DNA from: Trema orientale
Lineage: Eukaryota > Streptophyta > Magnoliopsida > Rosales > Cannabaceae
Assembly (NCBI GenBank): GCA_002914845.1
Contig: JXTC01000294.1
Location: 135,098-199,097, forward strand
Direction of reading: 5' to 3'
DNA: 64,000 nucleotides
Positions 36,157-47,366 of the stretch are shown piece after piece. Below the pieces are notes generated by a model, which worked only from the letters and a program-made list of their open reading frames with translations, ran no database searches and was not told the origin of the DNA. The translations under genes were made by a program, and so were the position numbers. The first letter of the stretch is position 1, and every line of letters begins with the position of its first letter.

Positions 36157-38837
36157 TGTAACATCCAGCTCCTCACATAATTAAGAAAGCCAATAATAAA
36201 CATGTTCTAATTGCATATTAGGCATCTAGAAGTCATTAATACCAGTTTCATGAAAACATGCTCATTCTTTATGTTATGTGCATTACATGCATGTTATTAC
36301 ACTAACGATTGTCGAAGTGTCCCGATGCAGTGTAAAGGTTCAATACCCTCAGAGAGAGAGCTCGGTGTGCTAAAAGAATAAAGAAAATATTCATGAATTG
36401 CAATACTATATGCACATACATTAAGATCATGTTGGTTGACAACTAGGTCAAATAGTAGTTTTTTCGGTAAAATGCAATTTTCACGTACTTCGGAGCCGAA
36501 TTCACTGCATGTTTAACACGTCAAATAGGCTTAATTCAATATCTAGGACACATTTATAACATTTTATTTTTCGGCTCCAGGTAAGCACGAGGTGGCATTC
36601 AGGACACTAATTCGTATTTAGTTGCACTAAGCTAGCTTAGATTAAACTTAATCGCGTAATGTCGTTTTTGTGCATTCTAATGATTAAGTGCTAATACTAT
36701 GTTTGCCATGTTAATTGGAGTGTAATTGACTTTCTTTTTATGTTTAATGATTGGTTATGGGGCTAGGTTCCACCAAATTACAATAAGATTGGCCATATAG
36801 GATCATAAGTCAAAGTATGACTAGATTTCACTTTCTGAGCTAGGATTCACCAACTTTGGCTACACTTAGGTGTATAGGAGTGACCAGCAACGTGGTGACT
36901 ACGCTAATAATGTTTTAGAGCTGGACACATGGAAAGCAATGAGCAAAATACCCAAAATACCCCTTAGAAATTTAGTTATGCCTTTTCTTAGTCATTAAGT
37001 ATCACTTTTTGACCAAATCAGGTCATTCTCTTCTCCTTTCACTCCAGCCACGACCTGAACAGCTCCCATCCATTTTTAGACTTCTTTCAGCTCCCCTTAT
37101 CCATATCCAAGAGTTTCCAAGTGGTAGGAATCGATTTGGAGCTCTAGAAAGCAAGCTAGACCAAAACTAGTCAAGGTAACTCTACTAAGTTCTCCTTTCT
37201 AGGTCTTGTCTTTTAATTTCAATTTTCTGCTTGTCCCCACTTAAATATTGGTTTCATCAGGTCCTATTAAGTTAAGAAATCCATTTCTAAGCCTTGGAAA
37301 TCAGTTTGGTGGAGATAGAAGGCAAGAACACTAGCAAAGACTCAAACTAGTCAAGGTGAGGTTTNNNNNNNNNNNNNNNNNNNNNNNNNNNNNNNNNNNN
37401 NNNNNNNNNNNNNNNNNNNNNNNNNNNNNNNNNNNNNNTGGATTAGTTTTGTGCTAATGAACTAGCATTTATATTTTTGTACTTTTAAGTAGTTTTCAAT
37501 ACTAGTTATTGACTGCCAAGAATGTTAAGTGATTGTATGCTTCTGAGTCATTATAGGATCAAGTTTGCTAATTTGGTGAAAGTTGTTATTTCGGTCCTGT
37601 CTAAGTATCTTAGTGCGTTCATTTTAGAAAAATGTACACCTGGAATAAAAGAATTTCATGACAGGTGATTGGCACACCAATCTCTTGAGGATATTGACTC
37701 TTTCCACTATTGATTTATATTCAGGACACGAGGTAAGTAAAGTACTCAACTGCAACACAAGAATTACGTGCTATGTGGGTGTCTATTATGTTCATTTCTT
37801 TTATGCTTTGCGTTATGGTTATAAGCATGATCATTGGCATTTTGGTTTCAGTATACATGCTTGGCATTTCTAATATGGCACTATCATATACATCATGAGG
37901 CCATACATATTTTACAGAGAAGTCTAAGATAGGTAACACGTTTCCAAAATGTCGTAGTAATATTGTGCAAAGTTATGTTTACCACAGAAAAGTTAAGACC
38001 AGGTAACTTTAAGAAGGTTTTGTGTCACTGTTGTGGGGAAGCGGGATGAATGCTTACAGTTCAGAGTGGCAGCCCCAGGAGAGGGGCAAGGCTGACGGGA
38101 TTAGTCAGAAGATTTGCCACAATATTCCTCCTCCAAGTTATATAATAGATTACACTACAGTCTCGGGCCGCCTTATCTCTTGAGCTCGACGGGGTAACGA
38201 TGGAATAAGGTTAGTAACGAGCCCCACTGTGGTGAGAGCTGGCTGGAGGAGAGCCCATGGGATAGTATTAGTTCAGAAAGCCCTGCAGGCGCAATGCCGA
38301 ACCGAACAGTGTACACAAGACAGGGGGACCGAAAGGAAAATATTATACAAATATGCCTAGCAAGCATGATCATGCATTTAATATATGTCTTTAAGCACCA
38401 TTTCATCCATTACTTTACTTACTGAGCTGTAGCTCATTTAAGCCTTGTGTTGCAGGTAATGATTGAGGTGATTAGATGAGCTTGTGTGCTGGAGTAGAGG
38501 ACCAACCTTGGTATTGTACATACGGATATTTTGACCACATGTGGGGGCCTAGTTTGTGTATTTTGGAATGCTTTGTAGTCTCTCAGTAAAGTTATTTTTA
38601 GTTTGATTTCTCGATACTTATTTACAACCTTTTATTTTGTAATATACGTATGTACCGATCCACGTTATGTTTGTAAATAATGCTATCTATCCATAGAGTT
38701 TTAAAGAAAACAAAAAGTTCAAAATTGGCCCGTATTTTTGGAAAAACAATTACAGGATTATTTTCCAAACGTAACGCCCTGTAATTAGAGAGTTAATAAT
38801 TTCTACTAGTAGTGTGTGGATAAGTGAGGGCGTTACA
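36157..38837 (+). mobile_element. Solo TK-A LTR, 2,681 bp including an N run
   Basis: Starts TGTAACATCC and ends GGGCGTTACA, flanked by perfect TCAAT repeats (36,152-36,156 and 38,838-38,842). No internal region or second LTR. It is the innermost and so the youngest dated layer of the nest. It includes an assembly gap at 37,365-37,438, the GC-rich block about 38,030-38,330 and the 14-nt palindrome at 38,423-38,436. It looks whole as an LTR apart from the gap. Confidence 0.9.
37365..37438. other. Assembly gap (74 Ns)
   Basis: A run of 74 Ns inside the solo TK-A LTR. Sister LTRs (for example 15,765-16,300) hold about 540 bases in this interval, so the gap size is nominal and the true solo LTR is probably longer than its coordinates suggest. 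Confidence 0.9.
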
Positions 38838-38902
38838 TCAATCACCCTTCAAGATCCATGATTGAGCAAGAAGTCGGGCTGTTGACTTTAAACCAAGCGC
38901 TG

Positions 38903-38920
38903 AGTGGGAGGCAACCCACT
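38903..38920 (+). other. Athila pol-to-3'ORF hairpin (ATH-1)
   Basis: AGTGGG / AGGCAA / CCCACT: a 6-bp stem with a purine-rich loop, in the context AAGCGCTG-hairpin-ACAT, between pol and the 3' reading region. The ATH-2 copy at 17,821-17,838 keeps the stem. From memory, Athila-type elements of other plants carry a similar GGGAGGCAACCC motif at this point; I could not check this here. Confidence 0.65.
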
Positions 38921-39549
38921 ACATATTTCTCATCCCTTTCTCTTTTAATTCATTTATTCTCCTATTTTCTTTTATAAAAAAAAAAAAGAGCAAAGAGGTG
39001 TAAAAACTTGATTTTTAATTTGTGGTTAATCTTGTGCAGGGAAACATGCTTAAAAGTGGAGACAAGTGGGAGAGAAGAAGTTCAGGAAGGTTTTTTGGAA
39101 TTTCAGTACAGAGAAGCAGATTCCCAGGAAATGCCAAATTGCTGCAGCAGAGAAATCAGTGTTAAAAAATTACTGCAGCAACCGGCCCAGTTCTAGATGT
39201 TAAAGTTTTTTTAAAAAAAAAAAAAAACGACAGTTGTGGGGTAGCAGTTCTGCCATGTGGGGAGTAGAGTCTTACACGAAGCCACTATCACCTATGTACC
39301 CCATTAAAAAAATCGAGAAAAAAAAAGAGGTGGGTCTTTTATTCATTTTTAAATACAAACCCTACCCCACAAAATCCTCAAACAGAAACAAACCCTTTTC
39401 CCCCCCTTTCCTTCTCGACGGCGCTGCTCACAATTCCAGTAGCAGACCAATTTCGTTCAACTCCTCGCCCCACACAACCAACCACGCCAATACAACCATT
39501 TCTGCAATCTTATTTCCCCATTTCTTGTCAGTAGTACTCGCATTTTCGA

Positions 39550-40760
39550 TTGAAATCTCAGTTCTGCTCAAGTTTGGGGGTGAACATTCATCAGCTCACA
39601 AAGAAAATGGGAATCAAGAGGGTTGCTCGCAAGGCCTCAAAAGCTGTCAAGTTTGAATCTGAAGCAGCCGAGGCAAGATATGAAGGAAACATCCAAAATC
39701 GACCCCTAAGTGCCGAGAAAGGGTTCGTGTTGGACAATACTGAAACCATAGGGCAGTCGCCGTTCATTGTAGACGTCATCACCCAACATAACTGGAAATT
39801 GTTCTGTGCCCATCCGGAGGATCCAATCGTGCCACTGGTTCACGAATTCTACGCCAACCTGACTGATCCAGAGGAGGACACCGTGTACGTCAAAGGAGTG
39901 CAAGTTCCTTGGAGCGCAGAAGCCATCAATGCCATTTTTGGACTGGGAGATCCGGTAGATGAACATTCCGAGTTTGTAGAAGACATCACAGAACCTGAAT
40001 TGATCACGGTGTTGGAGATGGTTGCTGCAGCAGGCGCAGAATGGAATGTCTCCACTCATGGTGCCTACACATGCATTCAAAGCGCGCTGACCCCGCCTGC
40101 CAAAGTCTGGTATCATTTTCTGAAATCCCATTTGCTACCCACCACACACGGTAAAATGGTTTCCAAGGACCGTATGCTACTGCTGTACTTACTATTCACT
40201 GGTAAATCCATCAACGTAGGTCGAATGATCCATAGAGAAATTTGTGCCTGTGCTGCAAGGAAATCAGGGGCTCTATTTTTTCCATCTCTAATCACCAGGC
40301 TATGTCACAATGCCCGAGCTCCTTACTTGGTCAATGAAGAAAAATTGCATAACACGGGTGAAATTGATGCCGTAGCCGTAGCCAGAATTGCTCAAGAAGG
40401 ACCAGCCGATTCAACCCAGTGACCTTCATCAAGCCGGCCTGCTGCAGCATCCAGCAGTAGCACTAATAGAGATATCCTGCAGCAGCTGAGGTCCTTGGAG
40501 CAGCGCATCAGTCAACAAGAGGTCCAGCAATACTATATGATGTCGATGCTGCAGCAGACTCACAGGCAGTAGCAGCAATTCTAGGTATATTCAAAGGAAA
40601 GGGACATTGCCCTGAAGAAGGCCCTGCAGAAGAACTTCACCAAACCTATTCCAGCCTTCCCTGTATTTCCACAAGAAATACTTCAGGACGTAGACAATGC
40701 GGACAGGGAAGAATCTGATGAGGATGGGTCCAGTGGAGCTGCAGCGTAACTGTGACAGGG
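39550..40760 (+). pseudogene. Fossil Athila 3' reading region (post-pol, 'env-like' position)
   Basis: The reading region after pol in ATH-1. The conserved part starts at MGIKRVARKAS (39,607). It continues through a block with FVLDNTE, NWKLFCAHPEDPIVPLVHEFYANL, YVKGVQVPW and WYHFLKSHLLPTTHGKMVSK, then a glutamine-rich, helical tail (about 40,430-40,760). This position is often called env-like in Athila, but I see no signal peptide and no clear transmembrane segment. The conserved block looks more like the 'putative plant transposon protein' found in Athila relatives. Its role is unknown. It is a fossil; ATH-2 has a parallel copy split between 18,451-19,143 and 52,548-52,980. Confidence 0.75.
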
Positions 40761-42008
40761 AGTTTTCACCTCTTTACCCTTTTCTTTTTATCTCTTTATT
40801 TGCTTTTCATTTTGTGTCGCAGTGGGGACACTGCTTATTTAAAGTTTGGGGGTGATTTCTTGTCTGTTTGGTGTCTGTTTATCTTTTTATGTGATTTTAT
40901 TTCTTTTGTGCGTGTTTAGTGGGTCGGTGTTTAGTGGGTCGGTCAAGTTGTTCTGTTTAGTTGTTTGTTAATTTCTGTTGGTGTTCTGTTGCTCTGGTGT
41001 GCTGCAACATTGTGTTTTTATGAACTTTTTGTTACTCCAATGTTTTTCAGCTTCTGAGATGAATTGACATGACTTGAATGTTGGGGATATTTGTTGCAAC
41101 TTGCTGTGATATGTGAAATTTCTAATTTTTCTTTGCACTAGAGCTATGGGTTAGAGGACTTTTGGAAAACTTAGAAAATCTTAAATCAGTATGAGGGTTT
41201 AAGGCTCTAGAACTGATTTTGTGAATTCCTTGAAGCGAAATTTAGGAGACCAAACATGGAGGACTTAGTATAGGCATGATACATTGAAAGTAAGATGAGC
41301 TTAAGTTTAGGGGAGTATAAAAAAAATAAAATAAAAAAAGAAAAGAAAAGAAAAGAGAATAGTGATATGAATAATAAATACTCCACTGTTATGGACCACC
41401 TAGTAACTAGGGGTAACATGAGCTCCATGTATACCTTTGCGTCAAACAGTAGTCTAGAATATGAGTATGCAACTCTGGCAGTGACTTTGCTGAGTAACTG
41501 GATGTCTTCATCACCAATGTTGGCATTCGTGTAAAAAGGCATTGTGACATCAGAGTGTTCATTTAAAAAAAAAAAAAAAAAAAGAACTCCCCAATTAAGC
41601 TCCAAGTTGAAAAGTTGTGAAAGCCTTATAAGTCTTAAGTGTTTGGTTGACTTGTATTACTGGATAGGGATTTCCAAGATCAGCTTATGGAACCATGAAT
41701 TGGGCCCAATGATCATGTTTTAAAATGACTTGAGTGATCCATGGAATGCTAACCATAGTCTCCACACACACCCCTAAGGAAAAATCACATGTGTGAGTAA
41801 GTTTGTGATGAATTGAACTAGTATTTGAGGAGGGATGATTCTGATCATAGGCTGAAGACTGAGGAGTAGAGCAAAAAAAATGAAGAATAATTTTCCTTCT
41901 GTCAGTAAACCAGAGCTCTTTTGTGTCTTTTGTGTCTTTGCATCTTTTGTGTTTTACTTCTCTTTGTTTTGTCACTCGAGGACGAGTAACAATTCAAGTT
42001 TGGGGGTG
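40761..42008 (+). other. ATH-1 3' non-coding region and polypurine tract
   Basis: AT-rich with A-runs; no gene seen. Polypurine-like tracts AAGTTTGGGGGTG occur at 40,841-40,853 and at the LTR edge (41,995-42,007); a third lies before the 3' reading region near 39,570-39,582. The edge copy is the expected plus-strand primer. The stretch is paralleled by 52,980-54,190 in ATH-2. Confidence 0.75.
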
Positions 42009-43489
42009 TGATAACTCTATGAAAATAGAGTTATCTTGTATGTTTTTAGCCTTAGGATAGTTGTTTTAAAAGAATAAATTGTCTAATTTAGGTGCTTCTC
42101 TTTACTTTATTTTAGTTTTTGATATTTCAGATGTTTAAGATCTAATTTAGTCAATATCTATTCTATTTCACTTAATTTTTAGTAGAATTATTGAATTCTG
42201 GAATTGAGTTTTGCAGCATTAAACTGGCAGCATTTTGGAAGAAAAGCTGAACTTTAAGTAAAAGCTGGAAGTAACTTTGCTGCAGCGGCGCTCCGCTGTA
42301 GCAATATTGAACAGTAGATTCCTTTTTCCAGCTGGCATTTATTTCGTACAGCTGGTGCTGACAACTAATATTAAGTACCAGCTAAGGAAAAATGAAGCAA
42401 AGTGGTCCTCACTCCTTTATTTGGCTGACACGTGTGCTAGGGTACCTCACTTACCCTAATATAAAAGGAAAGTGTACTATAAGAAGAAAAAAAGGAGGAG
42501 CTTGGCGGCTGAGCGGAGAGGAATACGGAAAAAGGAAAGAAAAAGAGAGAGAGAGAGAGAGTACAGCGAAGAAAGGACAAAGAAAAAGAAGTACTAGCTG
42601 TAGCAAAGAGCAAAAATCACCATCATCCAGCTAGACTTTTCCTTACTTCTTTCAATCTTCTTTGTATTTAATTTCTTTTTCTTTTCTTGAACTTTTTGTA
42701 ATTAATGGGGTATTTAGAACTGCTGATTTTTAAGCCCCAGAACATGAGCTAAGTTTCCTTAGCTAGGTTTATGATGAATATGAGGTTGTAATGATGGATT
42801 AAAGTTGCTTTAAGTGTTTATGGTAATTTTCTCTTGTTCATTCAAGTGAACTTCATTATTATTTCTTTTTATTGCTTGGCCATCAATATTTAGGATAAAT
42901 AAATTAGGATTAATTCTGGAAAAGTTAATCTTAGTTAGATCTAGCTTGAATTATACATGTTTCAATCATCTCCTTAGTAGATCTTTGAATTTGTAATGAT
43001 ATAGGAATATATTGTTACCATGAAAACCAATTGGAAATTGACGCTAAAATAGTGTTTTGAGAACTAGGTCAGCATAGAAATATGTTAAATCTGGTTTGAA
43101 GAGCAGTAAACATTATAAATTCGGAAGATTATTGTGTACAGATTGAATTTTCGGTTGCTGGAGTGATTTTGCCGTAGGCGTTGCTGCAGCAACTAAACCC
43201 AGATTTGCAACCAAGGAGGATTCAATTATCCTAGCTTAATCACACCACTAATTCACAATTACTTGATTAGATCGTGCTATTTTCTGCTTAATATTTACAT
43301 TTCTTTTGCATCCTTTACTTTTACTATTTTGTTGCAAATCATTATCTCTCATACCTTAAACCAGTTTGTTTGATATTTAGTTTTTACAATCAATTTTAGT
43401 AATCAATCCCTGTGGAGACGATACTTAACTTACTACTATATTACTTGTTCGGCACGTGCACTTGCGTAGCTATTATAAAATCCGCAACA
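42009..43489 (+). repeat. 3' LTR of ATH-1
   Basis: 1,481 bp, TG...CA. It opens with a perfect 11-bp hairpin (42,010-42,035, loop GAAA). G-box 42,429-42,434, TATAAAAG 42,460-42,467, (AG)9 at 42,544-42,561. It contains a short extra stretch relative to the 5' LTR near 42,270-42,300. It ends CCGCAACA before AAGGG. Confidence 0.9.
42010..42035 (+). other. Terminal hairpin of Athila LTR
   Basis: GATAACTCTAT and ATAGAGTTATC pair over 11 bp around GAAA, starting at the second base of the LTR. The 5' LTR of the same element keeps only the right arm intact (29,192-29,202). The minus-strand ATH-C LTR keeps the right arm at 57,102-57,112 (read on the minus strand) and a decayed left arm. Confidence 0.7.
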
Positions 43490-43494
43490 AAGGG

Positions 43495-46400
43495 TCACTC
43501 GCTTTATGGAGGGGCTTAAGCCAGAACTTGCTAGAGATGTTGACATGGGACTTACAGGGCCAATTTCATATGGACAGGCTGTAGAGAAAGCTTTACGAGC
43601 TGAACATCGAGAAGAGAAGATATTAAAAGCTAGAGCTTCTACCAATTTTTCTCGTAAAGATTTTCAGCCCAATACAAGTCGTTTCAATGACAATAAACGA
43701 AGAGGTCAATTTTTCCAAGGTGGGTTAGAACAAAATAAGAGGTTCAACAGTGGACAACAGAGTGGACAGCAAAGGAGACAACAGTGGCCACGATGTGAAA
43801 AATGCGGTAAGAACCATCGTGGAGAGTGTAGAGCTCATACCACAGTTTGCTATAAATGTGGTAAAGAAGGTCATTTCAAAAGAGAGTGCCTACTGTGGAA
43901 GAATGAGCAGAAGAAAGAAAAACATAGGAAGACTAATGCTAGGGTGTTTGCACTCACTCAGGCTGATGCAGACGCAGATCCTTCTGTTGTTTCAGGTGAG
44001 ATTCTTATCGCTAACATACCTACACATGCATTAATAGATTCTGGTGCCACATATTCATTTGCATCCATAACATGTGTGAGGAGATTGGGTAGACTCCCTG
44101 ATCAGTTGCCAGAAGTATTCAGTATGATGTTACCATCAGGAGAAATATTATATTCAGAGCAGTGGCTAAATGGAGTTCCATTACAGATAGATGATAGAGA
44201 GCTATTTGTGGATCTTGTGATATTGGAAATGCAGGAATATGAGGTAATACTCGGTATGGATTAGCTTTCCAAGTATAATGCTACTATTGACTGTGGAAAG
44301 AAAATAGTAATTTTCCAACCTTCTGAAAAGGATCAGTTTGTTTTCATCAGTACTCCAAGAAAAATTAATGTACCTATCATCTCTACTTTGAAGGCAAAGA
44401 AATTGATGGACAATGGTTGTTCAAGGTATTTAGCCAACGTAATAGATACTTCTATGGAACAGCAATTGAGACCAGAAGATGTACTGATAGTTAGGGATTT
44501 CTTAGAAGTGTCCGGATGAATTACCAGGATTACCACCAGATAGAGAAATTGAGTTTGTTATTAAATTATTACCTGGTACTACACCAATATCGAAGGCACC
44601 TTATAGAATGGCACCTGCAAAGTTGAAAGAATTGAAGACACAATTACAGGAACTCGTAGACAAAAAGTTCATCAGACCTAGCTATTCACCATGGGGCGCT
44701 CCAGTTTTGTTTGTCAAGAAGAAAAATAGTACCATGCGGATGTGTATTGATTACAGGGAATTAAATAAAGTAACAATCAAGAATAAGTACCCACTTCCTA
44801 GGATTGATGATCTGCTTGACCAATTACAGGGTTCAGCTATATTTTCCAAAATTGACTTAAGATTAAGATACCATCAATTGAGAATTAGAGCAGAAGATGT
44901 AGCAAAAATAGCCTTTCGGACTCGTTATGGTCATTATGAATTCTTGGTAATGCCATTCAGATTGACCAACGCCCCAGCAACCTTTATGGATTTGATGAAT
45001 AGAGTGTTCAAGGATTATCTGGATAAGTTTGTAATAGTGTTCATTGATGACATCTTGGTTTATTCACAGTCCAAAAATAAAATGAGGACCACTTGAGATT
45101 TACACTGCAGAAGTTGAAGGAGAAGCAACTTTATGTCAAGTTTAAAAAGTGTAAATTCTGGCTTGAGAAAGTTGCCTTTTTGGGTCATATAGTTTCTAGT
45201 GAGGGTATTTCGGTGGATCCAGCAAAGATAGAAGTGGTTAGTAAGTGGTCAAGACCGAATAATGCTTCTGAGATACGAAGTTTTCTAGGATTGGCAGGGT
45301 ACTACAGGAAATTTGTGGAGGGATTTTCTAGGATAGCGATACCTCTCACACAACTCACCAGAAAGAGTCAGAAATTTGAATGGACAGAGGCTTGTGAGAA
45401 AAGTTTTCAAGAGTTGAAATAAAGATTGATTTCAGCCCCAATACTTACTATTCTGTCTAGATCAGGAAACTTTGTAATTTATAGTGACGAGTCAAAGAAA
45501 GGATTGGAGTGTGTGCTAATGCAGAATGGTAAGGTAATAGCTTATGCCTCCAGACAATTGAAAGACTACGAGCAAAAATATCCTACTCATGATCTAGAGT
45601 TGGCAGCAGTTGTATTTGCTCTTAAGATTTGGAGACATTATCTATACGGGGAACATTTTTTCACACAGAAGGAATTAAACATGAGACAAAGACGATGGTT
45701 AAAGCTAGTAAAGGACTATGATTGTGAGATTTTGTATAATCCAGGAAAAGCAAATGTTGTGGCCGATGTATTGAGTAGAAAATCACCGAGTAGTTTATCA
45801 GTTCTAAGGAAGTTATCAAAGCCATTTCAGGAGGATATATGTAGAGCACAAATTGAGATCATCATTGGTATATTGGCAACAATGACACTTCAGTCAACAT
45901 TATTAGAAAGAATAAAACAGGGTCAACTTACAGATCCGTATTTGTTAAATTAGAAAGATGAAGTGGAAGATAGGAAGACCACTGATTTTAGTATCTCAGT
46001 TAATGGGACTATGAAGTTTAAAAATAGATTATGTGTCCCAAATGATGAAGGACACAAGAATGAAATTCTTATAGAAGCTCACATTACACCGTACTCATTG
46101 CACCCAGGAACTACAAAGATGTATAATGATTTAAGAATACATTATTGGTGGCCTAGAATGAAAAGGGACGTCATAGAGTTTGTAGCCAAGTGTCTCACAT
46201 GTCAGCAGACTAAGGCTGAACACCAGAGACCCGCTGGTCTATTACAACCACTACAGATTCCAGAATGAAAATGGAGGAGATTACTATAGATTTTGTAGTT
46301 GGATTACCTAGAACTTCGAAACAGTATGATGCCATTTGGGTTATAGTAGATAGATACACAAATTCAGCACACTTCCTTCCTGTACGCATGACCTACACTA

Positions 46401-47352
46401 TAGATCAGTTTGCAGAACTGTATATTCAGGAAATTGTGAGACTGCATGGTATACCAGTTTCAATTATTACAGATCGGGATCCGTGATTCACTTCAAAGTT
46501 TTGGGAAAGTTTACAGAAGGCCATAGAAACCAGATTGAAGTTCAGTACTGCTTTTTACCCTTCAACAGATGGACAAACAGAAAGGACAATTCAGACTTTG
46601 GAAGATATGTTAAGAGCATGTGTTCTAGATTTCCAAGGTTCATGGAGTAAATACCTGCCATTGATTGAGTTTGCTTATAATAACAGTTATCAAGCAACAA
46701 TTGGTATAGCTCCATATGAAATGTTATATGGTAGAAAGTGTCGATCTCCTATCCATTGGGATGAAATGGGAGAAAAGAAGTATCTTGACCCAGAGTTAGT
46801 CAAAGAAACCACAGAGGCAATAGAAAAGATAAGAAAAAGAATGCTTGCTACACAGAATCGACAGAAGAAGTACGCTGATCCAATGCGAAGAGATATAGAA
46901 TTCAATGTAGGAGACATGGTATCTTTAAAAGTAGCACCAATGAAAAGAGTGATGAGATTTGGAAAGAAAGGAAAGTTGAGTCCTAGATTTATTGGACCTT
47001 TCGAGATCCTTGAAAGAATTGGAAACGTAGCATACAGACTTGCTTTACCTCCATCACTGTCAAGCGTACACAATGTCTTCCACGTCTCTTTATTGAGGAA
47101 ATATGTTTCAGACCCCTCCCATCTGTTGAGTTATGAGCCACTAAAGCTGAATCGAGATTTGACATATGAGGAACGACCAGTACAGATACTTGATAGAAAA
47201 GAGAAAGAATTGAGAAACAAGAAAATTCCACTAGTTAAAGTTTTGTGGAGGAATTTCACAGTAGAAGAAGCGACTTGGGAGAGAGAGGATGAAATGAGGA
47301 TCACGTATCCAGAATTATTTGGGTAAGCAAATTTCGAGGACGAAATTTTTAT
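43495..47352 (+). pseudogene. Fossil TK-A gag-pol, right part
   Basis: After the ATH-1 insertion: gag end, zinc knuckle CYKCGKEGHFKREC (43,848-43,889), protease ALIDSGATYSFAS (about 44,029-44,067), reverse transcriptase with [12 protein letters not shown] (about 45,034-45,070), and RNase H. Then come integrase (zinc-binding block with HPGTTKMYNDLR, WWPRMK, CLTCQQ near 46,096-46,215; core from about 46,270) and a C-terminal module with GKLSPRFIGPFEILERIGNV. Last is a chromodomain-like VEEATWERE (about 47,260-47,290), the mark of chromoviruses, thought to steer insertion to heterochromatin. A fossil with several breaks. Confidence 0.85.
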
Positions 47353-47366
47353 AAGGAGGAGGGGAT

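Larger units (their letters stand above)
29177..43489 (+). mobile_element. ATH-1: Athila-type Ty3/gypsy element, nearly full set of parts
   Basis: Flanked by perfect AAGGG repeats (29,172-29,176 and 43,490-43,494). Parts: 5' LTR 29,177-30,627; tRNA-Asp-type primer site 30,634-30,651; gag about 30,749-32,270; protease near 32,670-32,710; reverse transcriptase about 33,460-34,150; RNase H about 34,430-34,700; integrase about 34,980-36,150; solo TK-A LTR 36,157-38,837 inserted; pol-to-3'ORF hairpin 38,903-38,920; 3' reading region about 39,550-40,760; polypurine tract 41,995-42,007; 3' LTR 42,009-43,489. It has all the usual parts but is broken, with about half a dozen breaks plus the insertion. 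The LTRs differ at 11 sites in their last ~340 bases by eye (about 3%). Confidence 0.9.

Noticed and set aside
39550-40422. Host gene or true envelope gene
   Set aside because: Its place between Athila pol and the 3' polypurine tract, and the parallel copy in ATH-2, make it part of the retroelement; no signal peptide or transmembrane segment is evident, so 'env' is only a positional name.
41207-41605. 132-codon minus-strand open stretch with a Phe-rich run
   Set aside because: Created by A-rich tracts in the Athila 3' non-coding region; not kept in ATH-2.
46690-47073. Minus-strand 127-codon open stretch
   Set aside because: Shadow of the TK-A integrase region.
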